Position numbers and translations under genes: made by a program
The notes under the pieces: generated by a model
Seen by the model: the letters and a program-made list of their open reading frames with translations, nothing else
Databases searched by the model: none
Told to the model about the DNA's origin: nothing
In this document: positions 12,317-12,365 of the stretch, piece by piece
Layout of the letters: every line of letters starts with the position of its first letter
Numbering within the stretch: the first letter of the stretch is position 1
Assembly (NCBI GenBank): GCA_964552765.1
Contig: CAZKIA010000020.1
Span: forward strand, 1-12,365
Direction of reading: 5' to 3'
Source of the DNA: JAPUDQ01 sp964552765
GTDB lineage: Bacteria > Patescibacteriota > Saccharimonadia > Saccharimonadales > Saccharimonadaceae
DNA: 12,365 nt

Positions 12317-12365
12317 TGGTGGAGCATATCGGATTCGAACCGATCACCTCTTCCATGCCATGGAA
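12317..12365 (-). tRNA. tRNA-Ala (anticodon GGC), partial, cut by window end
   Basis: On the minus strand the segment shows an anticodon arm with loop ATGGCAT (anticodon GGC at 12357-12359), a T-arm ATCGG/CCGAT with loop TTCGAAT, acceptor strand ATGCTCC, discriminator A and an encoded CCA at 12319-12317. The U at position 70 fits the G3-U70 alanine identity pair. The 5' part is outside the window. Confidence 0.88.

Overview
The window reads as a piece of a Candidate Phyla Radiation chromosome, most likely Candidatus Saccharibacteria (TM7) or a close relative. This is an inference from gene content and protein style, with no database search. The signs are a nickel superoxide dismutase with its maturation protease, a strongly enlarged leucyl-tRNA synthetase, a 48-residue zinc-less bL32, a Mur ligase with a short basic N-terminus in place of the usual first domain, and compact minus-strand operons. 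TAA, TAG and TGA all act as stops, so the code is standard. All protein genes but one lie on the minus strand.

Layout, left to right. Positions 1-396 hold the 5' part of a tRNA-Gln(CTG), cut by the window edge, two decayed partial copies of it, and a long hairpin. Positions 397-1565 hold sodN (nickel SOD) and an overlapping sodX-type protease fused to a four-helix membrane domain. An AT-rich gap (1566-1933) carries a 34-nt palindrome. trmD (1934-2605) follows, then a second gap (2606-2955) with a related palindrome. Next come a KhpA-like KH protein (2956-3396) and rpsP (3502-3903), each with its own promoter signals. The operon rpmF-nusB-nudix-rnc (5869 down to 4021) is compact with overlapping genes. 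A small membrane-protein gene (6031-6312) is the only plus-strand gene; it diverges from rpmF and converges on leuS. leuS (6331-9666) encodes 1111 residues with two large insertions, one a complete Nudix domain. A membrane-anchored exported protein (9726-10883) and a MurF-like ligase (10895-12190) form a two-gene unit. The right edge carries part of a tRNA-Ala(GGC) and a 33-nt duplicate of its 3' end.

Most of the genes serve translation and RNA processing: bS16, bL32, TrmD, LeuRS, NusB, RNase III, KhpA and tRNAs. The cell-envelope pair and the superoxide-defence pair stand apart. The strongest candidates for something new are the NiSOD/protease/membrane-domain unit, the Nudix domain inside the LeuRS editing domain together with a second uncharacterised insertion that begins at a tandem heptamer, and a pair of related palindromes upstream of sodN and trmD.
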